A stretch of DNA of 64,000 nucleotides from RUG14121 sp964533935. GTDB lineage: Bacteria > Bacillota_I > Bacilli_A > RF39 > UBA660. The DNA lies in assembly GCA_964533935.1 (NCBI GenBank), contig CAZHOG010000001.1, positions 103,640-167,639 on the forward strand, given 5' to 3'. Below, piece after piece: positions 51,601 to 60,768 of this stretch. The notes under the pieces were generated by a model. The model was not told the DNA's origin, did not search any database, and was given only the letters and a program-made list of their open reading frames with translations. The stretch's first letter is position 1. Each line of letters opens with the position of its first letter. The position numbers were made by a program, and so were the translations under genes.

Positions 51601-54600
51601 TTACTCCATAAATTTATTGATGGCATTATTGTTATATTTGGTGCTTTGATATTTTTTGTTGTTGCAATAATATCGTATTTTTCACCCTTATTTCCAACAG
51701 AATCTTCTGCATAAACATATATCTTATATTCTGAATTTGCATATAAATTATTTATTGTAAATTCATTGGATAATGATGTTTTATAATCTTTGCCATTTAA
51801 TGAATAATAATAATATTTTATTCCACTTTCTGAATCTAAGCCTTCTACATTTAATGTAATACTATTTTGTGTAGTTGATTTTACTTTTATATATCTTACT
51901 CCTGGATTTCCATTATCTATATTAGTTATAGTTCTTTGAGCTATTTCACTCCATACTTCTAATTCATCCTGACATTTTGCATATATTATTGTATTATTAT
52001 CACTAATATCTATTGGTGCAGTATAATCTAACCATTTTGTTTTTCTTCCATCTGGATATACAACTCTATATTTTTTAGATATCATATATTTCGGATAATT
52101 AATACTTACTTTTAAACTACTTGCCCATTTTTCTGTTGATAACACTATTTCTGGTGTTTTTGGTGGAATTGTATCCCATCTCATATATAGATTTTCTGAT
52201 AATTGACTTACTGGTACATCTAATACATACCAATCGCCTTTAAACTCTATTTCTTTACCATTTTCATCTGTTATCTTTATTATATCAGCATTATTAGCAC
52301 CAACCATCTCTTCTTTATATTGAGATTTTATTAATAAAATGCCATCTTCTTTATATTTTTTCCATTCCCCATCTATTTTCCATTTATATTCTCTACCATC
52401 TACACTTGATGTAGTTGGATAGTTCATTTTTATTATATAATATTTTCCTTTATCCACTATAAATGTTTTTGGTGCTGGAATTATATTTTCTACAAAGTAC
52501 ACTGCATCTGCAATATTTCCTAATTCATCTTCACTATATGCATAAATAACTGTATTTGTATCTACTTCAAATGAAGAAGTATAATCTTTTAATGCTTCAT
52601 TGCCTATTTTATATTTTTTTATTTTTGCATGTTCATCAAAACTTATTTCTACTTTATTACTACTTGATGCAACTTCATTTTCTGGTGTTACTTTTATTTG
52701 TGGATCTGTTAATCCAGCATATAAATAATCTATTATTTTTGTAGCGTTTCCAGTTGAATTTTCTCCTAATGCATATGCATAAATTGTAGTATTTTTATCT
52801 ACTTCAAATGTTCCATTATATGGATGCCATGTATCTTTAGATCCTTTTTTATAATATTTTTCAGTAGATTTTTCATCATAATTTATTGTTACTTTTGTAC
52901 TTTCAATTAAATTATCATTACTACTTGTTGGATCTGTAAATATTTCTATTTCAAGTTTTTCTTGTTTTACTTGTGGTAGTAAATTATTTAATACTAATTT
53001 TTCATTTACTGTTCCATTAATATTTGTTGCTCTTGCATATATTGTACAATTATTATTTACTGTAAATCCTCCAGAATAGGTCATATAATAGATTCCATCA
53101 AAACTATATTCTATTGTTTCATAATTACTTCCTACTAAATATACACCTACACTTTTTACTAGTGTATTTTTAATTGGATCTGGATCTGCATCTATTCTTA
53201 AATATGGTAATTCACTATTTCTTAAGTTATTTACTCGATATGTACTTATTGCTGATTTTAATCCATCGCTTTTTCTTACATAATAAGCTTTTATTACACA
53301 ATTCTTACTTACTTTAAATGAATTTGAATAACTTACATATTCCCCTGAATCAATACTATAATAAATATCTCTTGATTCCTGTTCTGTAGTAATTGTTATA
53401 TTTGTTTCATGTGTTAATTCTTGATTTGATGATATTATATTTGGTCCTTTTAAATAATTTGATGGAATACTTGGATAAGTAGTAATTAATGAACTTCCTA
53501 ATTCTCCAATAAATATTTCAGAACTCATATTTTCAAATTTTTTATCTATATATTTATCATTACTTACAAATAAAGCATCTGATCCTAAACTAACTTTTTT
53601 AATAAATTCACTTATAAATACGCTATCAGTTGATGTCATTGGATATGTTGCTATAACTTCTTCTTCATCATTATATATTTTTTCTTCTGCACTTGTTCTT
53701 GCTTCAATTACAGTATTTGATGGAACATTAAATGTGCCAGTATATTCTACCCATTCTCCACCATTTATTTTATATTCATTTTTTTCACTTTTTTTATCAT
53801 ATACTATTCTAATTCTTGTTATTTCATTTGGATCTAATGTATATTTATCTGGTCTTATATCTACTACCAATTCTCCATTAGGCGCTTGAACTATTTCTTC
53901 ATCACCTAACTTATATCTAATATATATTTTACTTACATCTTCTATTTTTACTTTTATTGGTCCTGTATAATCTTCCCATGAAGTATTATTATAACCATTT
54001 CTTACTTCATTATCTTTTTGCAATCTCCATTGCCAATCTGTTGAATTTTTTGGATAAAACAAATTCAATAATATATAACCATCTTCTACTTCATCACTAG
54101 CAGAATTTGCATTTACTTTTACTTCTTTTTCAACTTTTGTAGTCAATCCATTATTTCCTATTGCACTACATTTTATTGTGAATTCTCCAATTTTTAATTG
54201 TTTTGTATTTGTTACTTGAACGCCTTCAACTTCACAATAAACTGAACCACCTTTTTTATCAAATTCATAATAACTTGGTAATTCATATGAACTTCCATAA
54301 TTAAATATTGATGGTACTTTGTCTAAATTTATTATTGGAGCTTTTAACTCTTCTTTTTTATTATCTTCTTGCTCTTCTTTTTCTTCATCTTTGTTATTGT
54401 TTTCTTCTTTGTTGTCTTTATTATCAGAATTTTCTTCATTATTTAAAGAATTATTTTCTTCTTCTTTATTATTCTCTTCAGAATTAATTTCTTCCTGAGT
54501 TTCTTTAAAAGAATTTTTGTTTACTGTTAACTCTAATTCTTGAATATTTCCAACTTTATCAATTACTTTAATACTTAATTTATGATCTATTTCATCACTA

Positions 54601-55511
54601 ATAACTAATTCAAAATTATCTTTGCATTCAATATATTCTTCATCATCAAGTTTATAAAAATATTTATCTATTCCACTTAATTTGTCATTAGCTTTTATAC
54701 TAATATTTATTTTTTCTAAATCATTACTAGCTTCAATTTTATCAATTACTGGATTCTCATTATCAACATATACTTTTTCTATATTACTATTGCTTCCAGT
54801 TTTTCCAGAATTACTTACCGCCCTAAATACTACATAATATTTTCCTGATGTAGATACTACAGCATTCTTCGTTTCAGTTTTAATCCACTTACATGAATTA
54901 AATTTATTTGTTGTATCTACACAATATTCATAATATTTTATGCCACTATTACTAATAGCATCTTTTTTGACTTTTATTACTCTTTCTTTCGCCCATACTT
55001 CACTGCCACCAGTTATTACAGGTTTTGTGGGAGTTTCAATATTAAATGTATTAACGAGTACTTCATCTACACGTCCTTTAAATTCTGTATTATATGAATA
55101 TGCAAAAGTAAATGTAGATAAACCTAATATTATTCCAGTTAAAACTGCTAAATAAACCTTTTTCTTTTTCTTTAAATATATTCCAAATGTACCTATTTCT
55201 TCTGTTTCAAATTCTATTGTATCTTTGGTTACTTTTGGTGTTATTATTTTATCTAACTTATTATCTTTTATTAAACCTATTTCATAGTTTTTATTTCCAT
55301 ACATATTTGGAATACTTATTAAAACTTTATTGTTAATTTTATTTTCTGTAATAAATTCAACGATATTTAATAAATCATAATTAGTTATAGAAATATCTTT
55401 TTTCGAATAATTAGATATGTTTTTTTCTTCCACAAACAGTAAATTTTCTTCTAAATTTTCCTCACTTTTTACTATATAATTTTTATATTTTAATTCATTT
55501 CTATTTTCCAT
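48621..55511 (-). CDS. Giant membrane-anchored surface protein (2296 residues) with Gly-rich repeats
   Basis: Cytoplasmic residues 1-117, one membrane helix at about 119-138 (VYLAVLTGIILGLSTFTFAY), then an extracellular chain. About 320-375 is a Glu/Asn/Lys-rich spacer. From about 380 to 1600 come many beta modules: chitobiase-C-terminal-like repeats (YSIDSGEYVSYSNSFKVS, NGTFEVDKNTTIYAYA), two Fn3-like repeats (ESGIKYYYYSLNG) and HYR-like repeats (TGDTYDLPSAYTVDN). The last 700 residues are two copies of a module with a collagen-like Gly/Ser/Asn-rich part (GGAGGNSIRGYFNN, GSGGYGERGDIGSGG). No LPXTG motif and no enzymatic domain. Likely an adhesin or cell-surface filament. Consensus promoter at 55538. 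Confidence 0.88.
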   Translation of the reverse strand: MENRNELKYKNYIVKSEENLEENLLFVEEKNISNYSKKDISITNYDLLNIVEFITENKINNKVLISIPNMYGNKNYEIGLIKDNKLDKIITPKVTKDTIEFETEEIGTFGIYLKKKKKVYLAVLTGIILGLSTFTFAYSYNTEFKGRVDEVLVNTFNIETPTKPVITGGSEVWAKERVIKVKKDAISNSGIKYYEYCVDTTNKFNSCKWIKTETKNAVVSTSGKYYVVFRAVSNSGKTGSNSNIEKVYVDNENPVIDKIEASNDLEKINISIKANDKLSGIDKYFYKLDDEEYIECKDNFELVISDEIDHKLSIKVIDKVGNIQELELTVNKNSFKETQEEINSEENNKEEENNSLNNEENSDNKDNKEENNNKDEEKEEQEDNKKEELKAPIINLDKVPSIFNYGSSYELPSYYEFDKKGGSVYCEVEGVQVTNTKQLKIGEFTIKCSAIGNNGLTTKVEKEVKVNANSASDEVEDGYILLNLFYPKNSTDWQWRLQKDNEVRNGYNNTSWEDYTGPIKVKIEDVSKIYIRYKLGDEEIVQAPNGELVVDIRPDKYTLDPNEITRIRIVYDKKSEKNEYKINGGEWVEYTGTFNVPSNTVIEARTSAEEKIYNDEEEVIATYPMTSTDSVFISEFIKKVSLGSDALFVSNDKYIDKKFENMSSEIFIGELGSSLITTYPSIPSNYLKGPNIISSNQELTHETNITITTEQESRDIYYSIDSGEYVSYSNSFKVSKNCVIKAYYVRKSDGLKSAISTYRVNNLRNSELPYLRIDADPDPIKNTLVKSVGVYLVGSNYETIEYSFDGIYYMTYSGGFTVNNNCTIYARATNINGTVNEKLVLNNLLPQVKQEKLEIEIFTDPTSSNDNLIESTKVTINYDEKSTEKYYKKGSKDTWHPYNGTFEVDKNTTIYAYALGENSTGNATKIIDYLYAGLTDPQIKVTPENEVASSSNKVEISFDEHAKIKKYKIGNEALKDYTSSFEVDTNTVIYAYSEDELGNIADAVYFVENIIPAPKTFIVDKGKYYIIKMNYPTTSSVDGREYKWKIDGEWKKYKEDGILLIKSQYKEEMVGANNADIIKITDENGKEIEFKGDWYVLDVPVSQLSENLYMRWDTIPPKTPEIVLSTEKWASSLKVSINYPKYMISKKYRVVYPDGRKTKWLDYTAPIDISDNNTIIYAKCQDELEVWSEIAQRTITNIDNGNPGVRYIKVKSTTQNSITLNVEGLDSESGIKYYYYSLNGKDYKTSLSNEFTINNLYANSEYKIYVYAEDSVGNKGEKYDIIATTKNIKAPNITIMPSINLWSNSKTITISHEDKNLDLYYSLDEGKTWTLYENAFEIAKPSKIMAKATDGLNTMASEIIDIKNIDSSKPKINNLLVTSRSSRLIVGVDALDYESGIKKYYYSIDGNVYKESIEKKYTFDNLENNQDYTIYVKVENLAGLISDVKTIKATTTDILGEFDYTITPDNTKWSTSKTVFIDYPFEEDNVYVNQYSLDGGKSWKNYDKAGIKIETENQTVIARVLDGKNIKTSSSYLITKIDKTVPKIDLNKVPSKIYTGDTYDLPSAYTVDNTKSAGSTTCEVNGVKYTNTSDLPAGIQTINCTVTTGAGLTASVSKEIEVVFRQRKVVESLLKGLEDDSLVSGYYVFTVQKDSEQVSYPIHLYVLDGNQVFSENKSFGDANDVATSNSYAEYMVAVKVKGDLTINSGVTVAPYYNAYGGPKGFTLYVTGKLTNNGTIDNSHGAKAVGQNVYLWKNSDDTYEYIPAAGGAGGNSIRGYFNNGINGINRQTGGGGTGRATEKNIAGAGGRGTSYSGGVGSGSAYAGNSGNADNNGGSGGYGERGDIGSGGAGNPGGGGYRSGQNGTGGLLIIYSDSYENKGTISAHGAGGGNSNAGGGSSGGGSINIFTNTATNINNLGVITDTRYNEISGNKNINGGSVSSLYAAGSGGNGTFNIGKIRENQYYDLKQIINQDIDSYKKSVTFTGSSLLSIINTKIDKTGYYYAFVNGEQYPIHAYVLEGNQVFSENKTFGDANDVAKANSYAQNMVIVKIKGDLTINSGVTVAPYYNAYGGPKGFTLYVTGKLTNNGTIDNSHGAKAVGQNVYLWKNSDDTYEYIPAAGGAGGNSIRGYFNNGINGINRQTGGGGTGRATEKNIAGAGGRGTSYSGGVGSGSAYAGNSGNADNNGGSGGYGERGDIGSGGAGNPGGGGYRSGQNGTGGLLIIYSDSYENKGTISAHGAGGGNSNAGGGSSGGGSINIFTKNIINKGMSNISGGRMSALYIGGSGGNGTISYSQINIGG
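48739..49355 (-). repeat. Direct repeat copy B inside the giant surface gene
   Basis: 617 bases that appear identical to 49795-50411, offset 1056 bases (352 codons). It encodes residues about 2053-2258, the Gly-rich collagen-like part. Flanking parts of the module are related but clearly diverged. Confidence 0.9.
49795..50411 (-). repeat. Direct repeat copy A inside the giant surface gene
   Basis: 617 bases that appear identical to 48739-49355, encoding residues about 1701-1906. Composition is more G+C-rich than the surroundings because of Gly and Pro-strand codons (GGN). Confidence 0.9.
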
Positions 55512-55537
55512 ATCTAACTCTCTTACTTTCTATATTT

Positions 55538-55567
55538 ATTATAACTTTTTATAGTATTTTTTGTCAA
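55538..55567 (-). promoter_or_regulatory. Promoter of the giant surface-protein operon
   Basis: TTGACA, 18-base spacer, TATAAT on the minus strand, about 27 bases before the ATG. It is divergent from the rpsD promoter. Confidence 0.75.
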
Positions 55568-55612
55568 TTAACATCCACGTATTTTTCTATATATTATATA
55601 ACAAATAAAAAT

Positions 55613-55640
55613 TTGACATAAATGAAAAATAGTGTATAAT
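55613..55640 (+). promoter_or_regulatory. Promoter of rpsD
   Basis: TTGACA, 16-base spacer, TATAAT on the plus strand, followed by a leader of about 155 bases. Confidence 0.85.
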
Positions 55641-55646
55641 TAATAG

Positions 55647-55803
55647 TGCAAATTACTGGCAGCGTTATCGCCTATTATAATGTGTTTATTGGCAAGACTT
55701 TTAAAGTATTTAGAACTGCCCTAATGAAATATTAAAATAAACTCCCTATAATATTTAGATAGCAAAAACATTAATTAGCAATATAAAGAAAGGAGAAATA
55801 TTT
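55647..55803 (+). ncRNA. S4-leader-type 5' UTR of rpsD
   Basis: GGCAG (55658-55662) pairs with CTGCC (55716-55720), enclosing GCGTTATCGCC and a TTGGCAAG element. S4 is known to repress rpsD in B. subtilis by binding its leader. The long untranslated stretch and closing stem fit that class. Family assignment is by context and would need a covariance search. Confidence 0.65.
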
Positions 55804-56406
55804 ATGGCAAGATATACTGGACCAGTTAATAAAAAAGCTAGAAGATTAAACTTCTCTGTTTTAGAAAATGGCAAAGAATTAGCAAAAAGACCTTATGCAC
55901 CTGGACAACATGGAAATGATAGACGTAAAAAACTTTCTGAATATGGAATCCAATTACAAGAAAAACAAAAAGTTAGAATCATGTATGGACTTAATGAAAA
56001 ACAATTCAGAAAAGTATTTGATCGTGCAGTTAAAATGCATGGTGTTGCTGGAGAAAATCTTTTAAGATTACTTGAAAGCAGAATTGATAACTTAGTTTAT
56101 CGTATGGGTCTTGCTAAAACAAGACGTGGAGCTAGACAATTAGTTAACCATGGACATATTACTGTTAATGGAATTAAAGTTGATATCCCATCATTTACTT
56201 GTAAAGTTGGAGATGTTATAGCTGTTAAAGAAAATTCATTACAACATCCAGCTATTAAAGATGCATTAGAAGCAACTATTACTAGACCTGCATTTGTATC
56301 ATTTGATGATAAAAAAATGTCTGGTGAATATGTAAGATTCCCAGATCGTAGTGAACTTAATCAAGAAATTAATGAATCACTTATCGTTGAATACTATAAC
56401 AGATAA
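55804..56406 (+). CDS. rpsD: Ribosomal protein S4 (uS4)
   Basis: Primary 16S-binding assembly protein, 200 residues. It begins MARYTGPVNKKARRLNFSVL; the S4 RNA-binding domain LESRIDNLVYRMGLAKTRRG and NHGHITVNGIKVDIPSF is present, and it ends with the usual VEYYNR. It lacks the N-terminal zinc cysteines (C-minus type). AAAGGAG precedes the ATG. Transcribed alone behind an autoregulatory-type leader and followed by a bidirectional terminator. Confidence 0.96.
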   Translation: MARYTGPVNKKARRLNFSVLENGKELAKRPYAPGQHGNDRRKKLSEYGIQLQEKQKVRIMYGLNEKQFRKVFDRAVKMHGVAGENLLRLLESRIDNLVYRMGLAKTRRGARQLVNHGHITVNGIKVDIPSFTCKVGDVIAVKENSLQHPAIKDALEATITRPAFVSFDDKKMSGEYVRFPDRSELNQEINESLIVEYYNR

Positions 56407-56412
56407 TAATAT

Positions 56413-56447
56413 AAAAAAATTAGAGTTTAATTACTCTAATTTTTTTT
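56413..56447. terminator. Bidirectional terminator between rpsD and the M16 genes
   Basis: AAAAAAATTAGAGT (56413-56426) pairs with ACTCTAATTTTTTT (56433-56446) around TTAATT, with U-runs on both strands. Confidence 0.9.
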
Positions 56448-57713
56448 AGGTTTCATAATAATTACTGACATATTTGAACTATCAATCTTTTTTAACATAT
56501 CAAGTGCATCACTATATTCTAATCTTTCATAAATATCTTTTATATCATTAATAATTTTATGGTCTTTACCATAAATAATATCATCTTGAATACTAAAATT
56601 AACTTCCTCAGCATCATCATATGCAAAAACTAAATTAGCAATTGATGCTCTTTTTTTTCGCATAAAATCATCTTCAGATATAGTTAACTCATTAAATTGC
56701 TTTTTAATTAATTTAATTACTTCTTCTGGATATTTTGTGCTAAAATCAACACTAATTAAAATATTATCATCGATCATATTTCTTGAAAATGACATGTTAG
56801 ATATTAATTTATTCTCTATTAGATAATTCTTTAATTCTGAAGACACTCCAAAATTACTTTTTAGAATTAATGATAATAATAAATTTGAATTAACGTCAAT
56901 TCCTATTTTTGATTGTAGTATTTTAATAACAATAGATACACGAGGAATCTCAGTATTTCCTTCAAATTCATCAAATTTATTTACTATTTTACAAGGCTCT
57001 TTTGTCTTTTTAATTTCAGGATATCTATATTTTTCAAATTTCTTTGAAGCCATATTTTCCTTAATAATAGCCATTGTTTCATAAACATCGATATTACCAG
57101 TTACAACCATAAACATATTTTCTGGATGATAGAAATTATTATATACTAATTCTAAATCTTCTACTTCAATATTTTTTATATCATCAAGACTACCAACAAT
57201 TCTATTTTTACGGCGATCATTAATCAAAGTATTTTCATATTTTTTATAAAACAAAATATTTCCAGGATTATCAAACTCTGCTCTTGCTTCTTCAGTAATT
57301 ATGCCTTTTTCCTTATTTACTAATTGTTTTTTAAAATATGGTGTATAAACATAATCTAGTAAACTTTCAATATTTTCTTTTAAACAATCTGCAGCTGTAA
57401 CATGATAAGAAGTATATTCAAAAGTTGTAAATGCATTTATATCGCTACCCAACTTATCAAAAATATCAAAAGCTGTCCCATCAGGAGTATTAAAATTAAC
57501 ATGTTCAAGAAAATGAGCTACGCCATTCGGAACGCGATAATTTTTCTTATCACCTTTTAGTTTGAATTCAGTTCCTAAAGAGCCATACTTTACATTTAAT
57601 GAAGCAAAAAAACTATTGCACTTTGAATTACGCCATAAATAAACATCTAACCCACTTGGCAATTTTTCATAAAAAACTTCTTCCTTAAGTCCATTAATTA
57701 TAATTTTTTCCAT
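56436..57713 (-). CDS. M16-family zinc peptidase, catalytic partner (YmfH type)
   Basis: A 425-residue peptidase with the inverted zinc motif HFLEH (HxxEH) in GVAHFLEHVNFNTPD and the downstream Glu in the ITEEARAEFDN segment. The two-lobed M16B fold is complete. In B. subtilis the paired YmfF/YmfH proteins act as a heterodimer; processing of small peptides is suggested but not settled for this lineage. Its start shares a base with the stop of the inactive partner upstream (TAATG), so the subunits are made together. AAGGGGG precedes the ATG. Confidence 0.9.
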   Translation of the reverse strand: MEKIIINGLKEEVFYEKLPSGLDVYLWRNSKCNSFFASLNVKYGSLGTEFKLKGDKKNYRVPNGVAHFLEHVNFNTPDGTAFDIFDKLGSDINAFTTFEYTSYHVTAADCLKENIESLLDYVYTPYFKKQLVNKEKGIITEEARAEFDNPGNILFYKKYENTLINDRRKNRIVGSLDDIKNIEVEDLELVYNNFYHPENMFMVVTGNIDVYETMAIIKENMASKKFEKYRYPEIKKTKEPCKIVNKFDEFEGNTEIPRVSIVIKILQSKIGIDVNSNLLLSLILKSNFGVSSELKNYLIENKLISNMSFSRNMIDDNILISVDFSTKYPEEVIKLIKKQFNELTISEDDFMRKKRASIANLVFAYDDAEEVNFSIQDDIIYGKDHKIINDIKDIYERLEYSDALDMLKKIDSSNMSVIIMKPKKN

Positions 57714-58972
57714 TATTTTCCCCCTTCACTTCCCAATAAATATATAAAATTAAGATGAAGTTTTTTGCTCAATTTAATTACATCATCTTTTGTAATATAT
57801 TTGATTTTTTCTTCATAATCTTCAACTAAAGGTACTTCATTTAGATTATGAAAAATATAATTATCCAAAATACTATTTATATTATCTTTTGATAATTTAA
57901 ATGAAAATTGTAAAGATTTCTTTGCTCTTTCAAATTCTTCATCAGTGATATTACCATCTTCCATTTCTTTCATTGATTTCTTAATTAGTTTTACTGCTAA
58001 ATCATAATTTTTTTCATCAAATGAAACATGAATCAAACATAAATTATCATATTTATAGTAAATTGGTCTAACACCATAGCATAAAGAATTTTTTTCTCTT
58101 AAATTTTGATATAATTTTGAATTCATACCCCCACCGAAGATTTCAGCAAAAAATCTAAAAGCAATCTTTTCATTTGAATCTAAATCATCAATATTATATC
58201 CAACAACCATATTTGATTGAACAAAACCATCTTTTTCTTTTGTAACAAGAGCTTTTTTTCTATTTTTATTTTGTACATACAAATTCAATTCATGATTTTT
58301 AATTTCTTTTATATTTACTTCTTTTTTTATTTTTGAAGCAACTTCATCCATATCTAAATCACCAACAACATATATATCACAGTAAGTATGTTTTAAAATA
58401 TTTTGATATGTCTTATATAAATTTGATGGAGTTATCTTTTCAATATCATCTTTAGTTAAATATTTTGCTGTTATAGATTCAGCATCCATATTTTGTAATG
58501 CCCTTTTTATCGCAAATTTAGGTCCACTTTCATGAATACGATCAATATTTAATAATATTCTTTCCTTTGCAATATTAAAATTATTAACATCAAATTCTTC
58601 ATTTTCAGCTTTAGGATTTTTAATCATATCAAAAGTAAATTTTATTATCTCATCTAAATAATCTTCTTCTGTAACATAATACGGATTAATAAAAGATGTT
58701 CCTAAATCCATTTCAAATGATTCACCTAATCTATGTGTAGATACATAAAAAGTTGCATTATATAATTCTTCTTCTCTTATTACTAAATCTCTTCTATTTT
58801 TATATGTATTATTATTTAATGTTAACATATAATTAAAAAAACTTAATGACGGAATTATCTTATCATTATTAATGTTATCTCTAAATACTACGTTTAGCAT
58901 ACAACTTTTAAATTTATCTGTTTTAATTGTATATATATTATATGTTTCACAATCATATTTTTTATATTGCAT
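57713..58972 (-). CDS. M16-family peptidase-like subunit, non-catalytic partner (YmfF type)
   Basis: A 419-residue M16B-fold protein upstream of the catalytic partner. The HxxEH motif is absent (that region reads PSLSFFNYMLTLNNN), but the later RALQNMDAESITAKYLTK and FAEIFGGGMNSKLYQNLREK segments, which shape the substrate chamber, are conserved. This is the pattern of the inactive half of an M16 heterodimer. AGAGAG precedes the ATG. A TATAAT box lies about 25 bases upstream. Confidence 0.88.
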   Translation of the reverse strand: MQYKKYDCETYNIYTIKTDKFKSCMLNVVFRDNINNDKIIPSLSFFNYMLTLNNNTYKNRRDLVIREEELYNATFYVSTHRLGESFEMDLGTSFINPYYVTEEDYLDEIIKFTFDMIKNPKAENEEFDVNNFNIAKERILLNIDRIHESGPKFAIKRALQNMDAESITAKYLTKDDIEKITPSNLYKTYQNILKHTYCDIYVVGDLDMDEVASKIKKEVNIKEIKNHELNLYVQNKNRKKALVTKEKDGFVQSNMVVGYNIDDLDSNEKIAFRFFAEIFGGGMNSKLYQNLREKNSLCYGVRPIYYKYDNLCLIHVSFDEKNYDLAVKLIKKSMKEMEDGNITDEEFERAKKSLQFSFKLSKDNINSILDNYIFHNLNEVPLVEDYEEKIKYITKDDVIKLSKKLHLNFIYLLGSEGGK

Positions 58973-59023
58973 AAAATCAACTCTCTTCTTTTTTATTATA
59001 TACTATTTAAACATTTTTATAAA

Positions 59024-59046
59024 TAAAAAAAGATAGTAAAACTATC
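59024..59046 (-). terminator. Terminator after the Tad operon
   Basis: GATAGT (59032-59037) pairs with ACTATC (59041-59046), loop AAA, followed by seven Us on the minus strand, just beyond tadC. Confidence 0.65.
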
Positions 59047-59743
59047 CTTGTAAGAAATTAATAACTACTGGTGCAAGTATTATTAATAGAATTATTGGTA
59101 TAAAGAATACTACAGATATAACACTTATCTTTGTAGGCAACTTAGCTATTTTAGCTTTAACTTCCATTAATTGTTTATTTCTTAAGTATTCTAATTGATT
59201 ATTTAAAGAAGTTATAATATTACTTCCAAATATAGATGATTCAGTAATATTTAAAATTGTATTATTAATAGTTTCTGAAGGAATTCTATACTTCATAGCT
59301 TTTAAACTTTCAATCATACTCTTTCCCATTTTAACTTCATTTAATGTTTTTTTAAATTCATCTGACAATTCACTTTTTACATTTGAAGAAGTAATTTCTA
59401 ATGCAGATGATAAAGTTCTTCCGCTTTCAAGAGTTAACTCTAATACTTCAAAAAAGAAAAGTGCTTCATGTTCTAATTTTAATCCTCTTTTTTTAATAGG
59501 ATAATCTATTAAAACATAACTCATTCCATAATAGAATAATATTGAAAACAATGGTGCATATATATATCCTAATTTAGAAAAAAAGATGAACGAAATAAAT
59601 ATTAATATTGTACCAAGCAAGCGGCTTTCCAAAAATTCTTTACTTGTTAATTTTGAATTATCTCCTAATAATAAAATTTTTGCATTAATTTTATTCAATG
59701 TTTTTTGAGAAAATATTTTGTTAGATAAATCAACTTTCTTCAT
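59042..59743 (-). CDS. tadC: Tad pilus platform protein TadC-like
   Basis: A 233-residue T2SF-domain membrane protein of the Tad (tight adherence) pilus. Membrane helices at about 45-65 and at the C-terminus (ISVISVVFFIPIILLIIL). The cytoplasmic part has LELTLESGRTLSSALEITS and VKMGKSMIESLKAMKYRIP, the GspF-like repeat. It is last in the operon, overlapping tadB by one base. With TadB it forms the inner-membrane platform driven by the TadA ATPase. Confidence 0.87.
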   Translation of the reverse strand: MKKVDLSNKIFSQKTLNKINAKILLLGDNSKLTSKEFLESRLLGTILIFISFIFFSKLGYIYAPLFSILFYYGMSYVLIDYPIKKRGLKLEHEALFFFEVLELTLESGRTLSSALEITSSNVKSELSDEFKKTLNEVKMGKSMIESLKAMKYRIPSETINNTILNITESSIFGSNIITSLNNQLEYLRNKQLMEVKAKIAKLPTKISVISVVFFIPIILLIILAPVVINFLQG

Positions 59744-60750
59744 TACATTTCCACCTTCAAAGCCTTTCTAACAATAAATACATAAGATACATATAAAATT
59801 AATATAAATCCTATAGCAATAAATCCTAATACTGAAGAGAATAACGGAAGAAAATATTCATTATTTAAAACATTTATTAGTATAATAAATACTATTGGTA
59901 AAAAGATTAATACACGATATACAAATGTTGAAGATGCTGTTAGGCTTTTTAGTTCATTTTTCAATTTCTTTTTATCAAAGAATGATTGTTCTATCATTGA
60001 AAATACTTTAACTATATTTCCACCAGTTTTATTTAATAATGTCAAAGATGTTGCAATATATTTTGCATCTTCAAGTTTTACTCTCGTATAAAATCTATTG
60101 AATACAGTATCTAGACTTAAACCATAGGAAATATCAAGAGAAATCTTTTTAAATTCATCGGCGATTGGGCCCTCTAATTCAATTTTTACAGTTTCAATTG
60201 CTTGCATTATATTTCTACCAGATTTAAATGAATTATTCATAATAATAATTGCTTTTAATAAATCATCTTCTATTTTTTCTTTTCTCTTTTGTCTTCTTAT
60301 AGATATAATTATATTAGGTATTAAATAACCAATAATAAAAATTATTAATAACTTCATAAAATCAAATTTAATATATTGAAAAACTAAAGTTATTAAAAAT
60401 AAAAAGTCTAATCCAATTCCACACAATACTTTAATTGAAATAAAATCCATACCAGTCTTAATATTTTTATTATCAATATTTACGTCTTTATCAAATACAC
60501 TAGAATGTTTCTTGATTACTTCACTTTTAGATATTATTTTGCTAAGTTTATGAATACATTTCCAAAAAAATCTAGAAATAATATCAAAGAAGGAAATATC
60601 AGTATCTTTATTAGATAAAAGAGAAAACTCAGAGAATTTTTTTTCATATTCATAAGATTTCAAATATTTTATTATAAAGTAAGCACAAAGTAATAATATA
60701 AATATTATTATAAATTGAAAACTTATTACTTTTAACATAATCTCTGTCAT
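59743..60750 (-). CDS. tadB: Tad pilus platform protein TadB-like
   Basis: A 335-residue membrane protein with an N-terminal helix, a second helical hairpin at about 115-150, a cytoplasmic T2SF domain (KAIIIMNNSFKSGRNIMQAI, LEDAKYIATSLTLLNKTGGN) and two C-terminal membrane helices. This is typical TadB. AAGGAGG precedes the ATG. It follows tadA with an 18-base gap. Confidence 0.9.
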   Translation of the reverse strand: MTEIMLKVISFQFIIIFILLLCAYFIIKYLKSYEYEKKFSEFSLLSNKDTDISFFDIISRFFWKCIHKLSKIISKSEVIKKHSSVFDKDVNIDNKNIKTGMDFISIKVLCGIGLDFLFLITLVFQYIKFDFMKLLIIFIIGYLIPNIIISIRRQKRKEKIEDDLLKAIIIMNNSFKSGRNIMQAIETVKIELEGPIADEFKKISLDISYGLSLDTVFNRFYTRVKLEDAKYIATSLTLLNKTGGNIVKVFSMIEQSFFDKKKLKNELKSLTASSTFVYRVLIFLPIVFIILINVLNNEYFLPLFSSVLGFIAIGFILILYVSYVFIVRKALKVEM

Positions 60751-60768
60751 TAATATTCCTCCTTTTTA

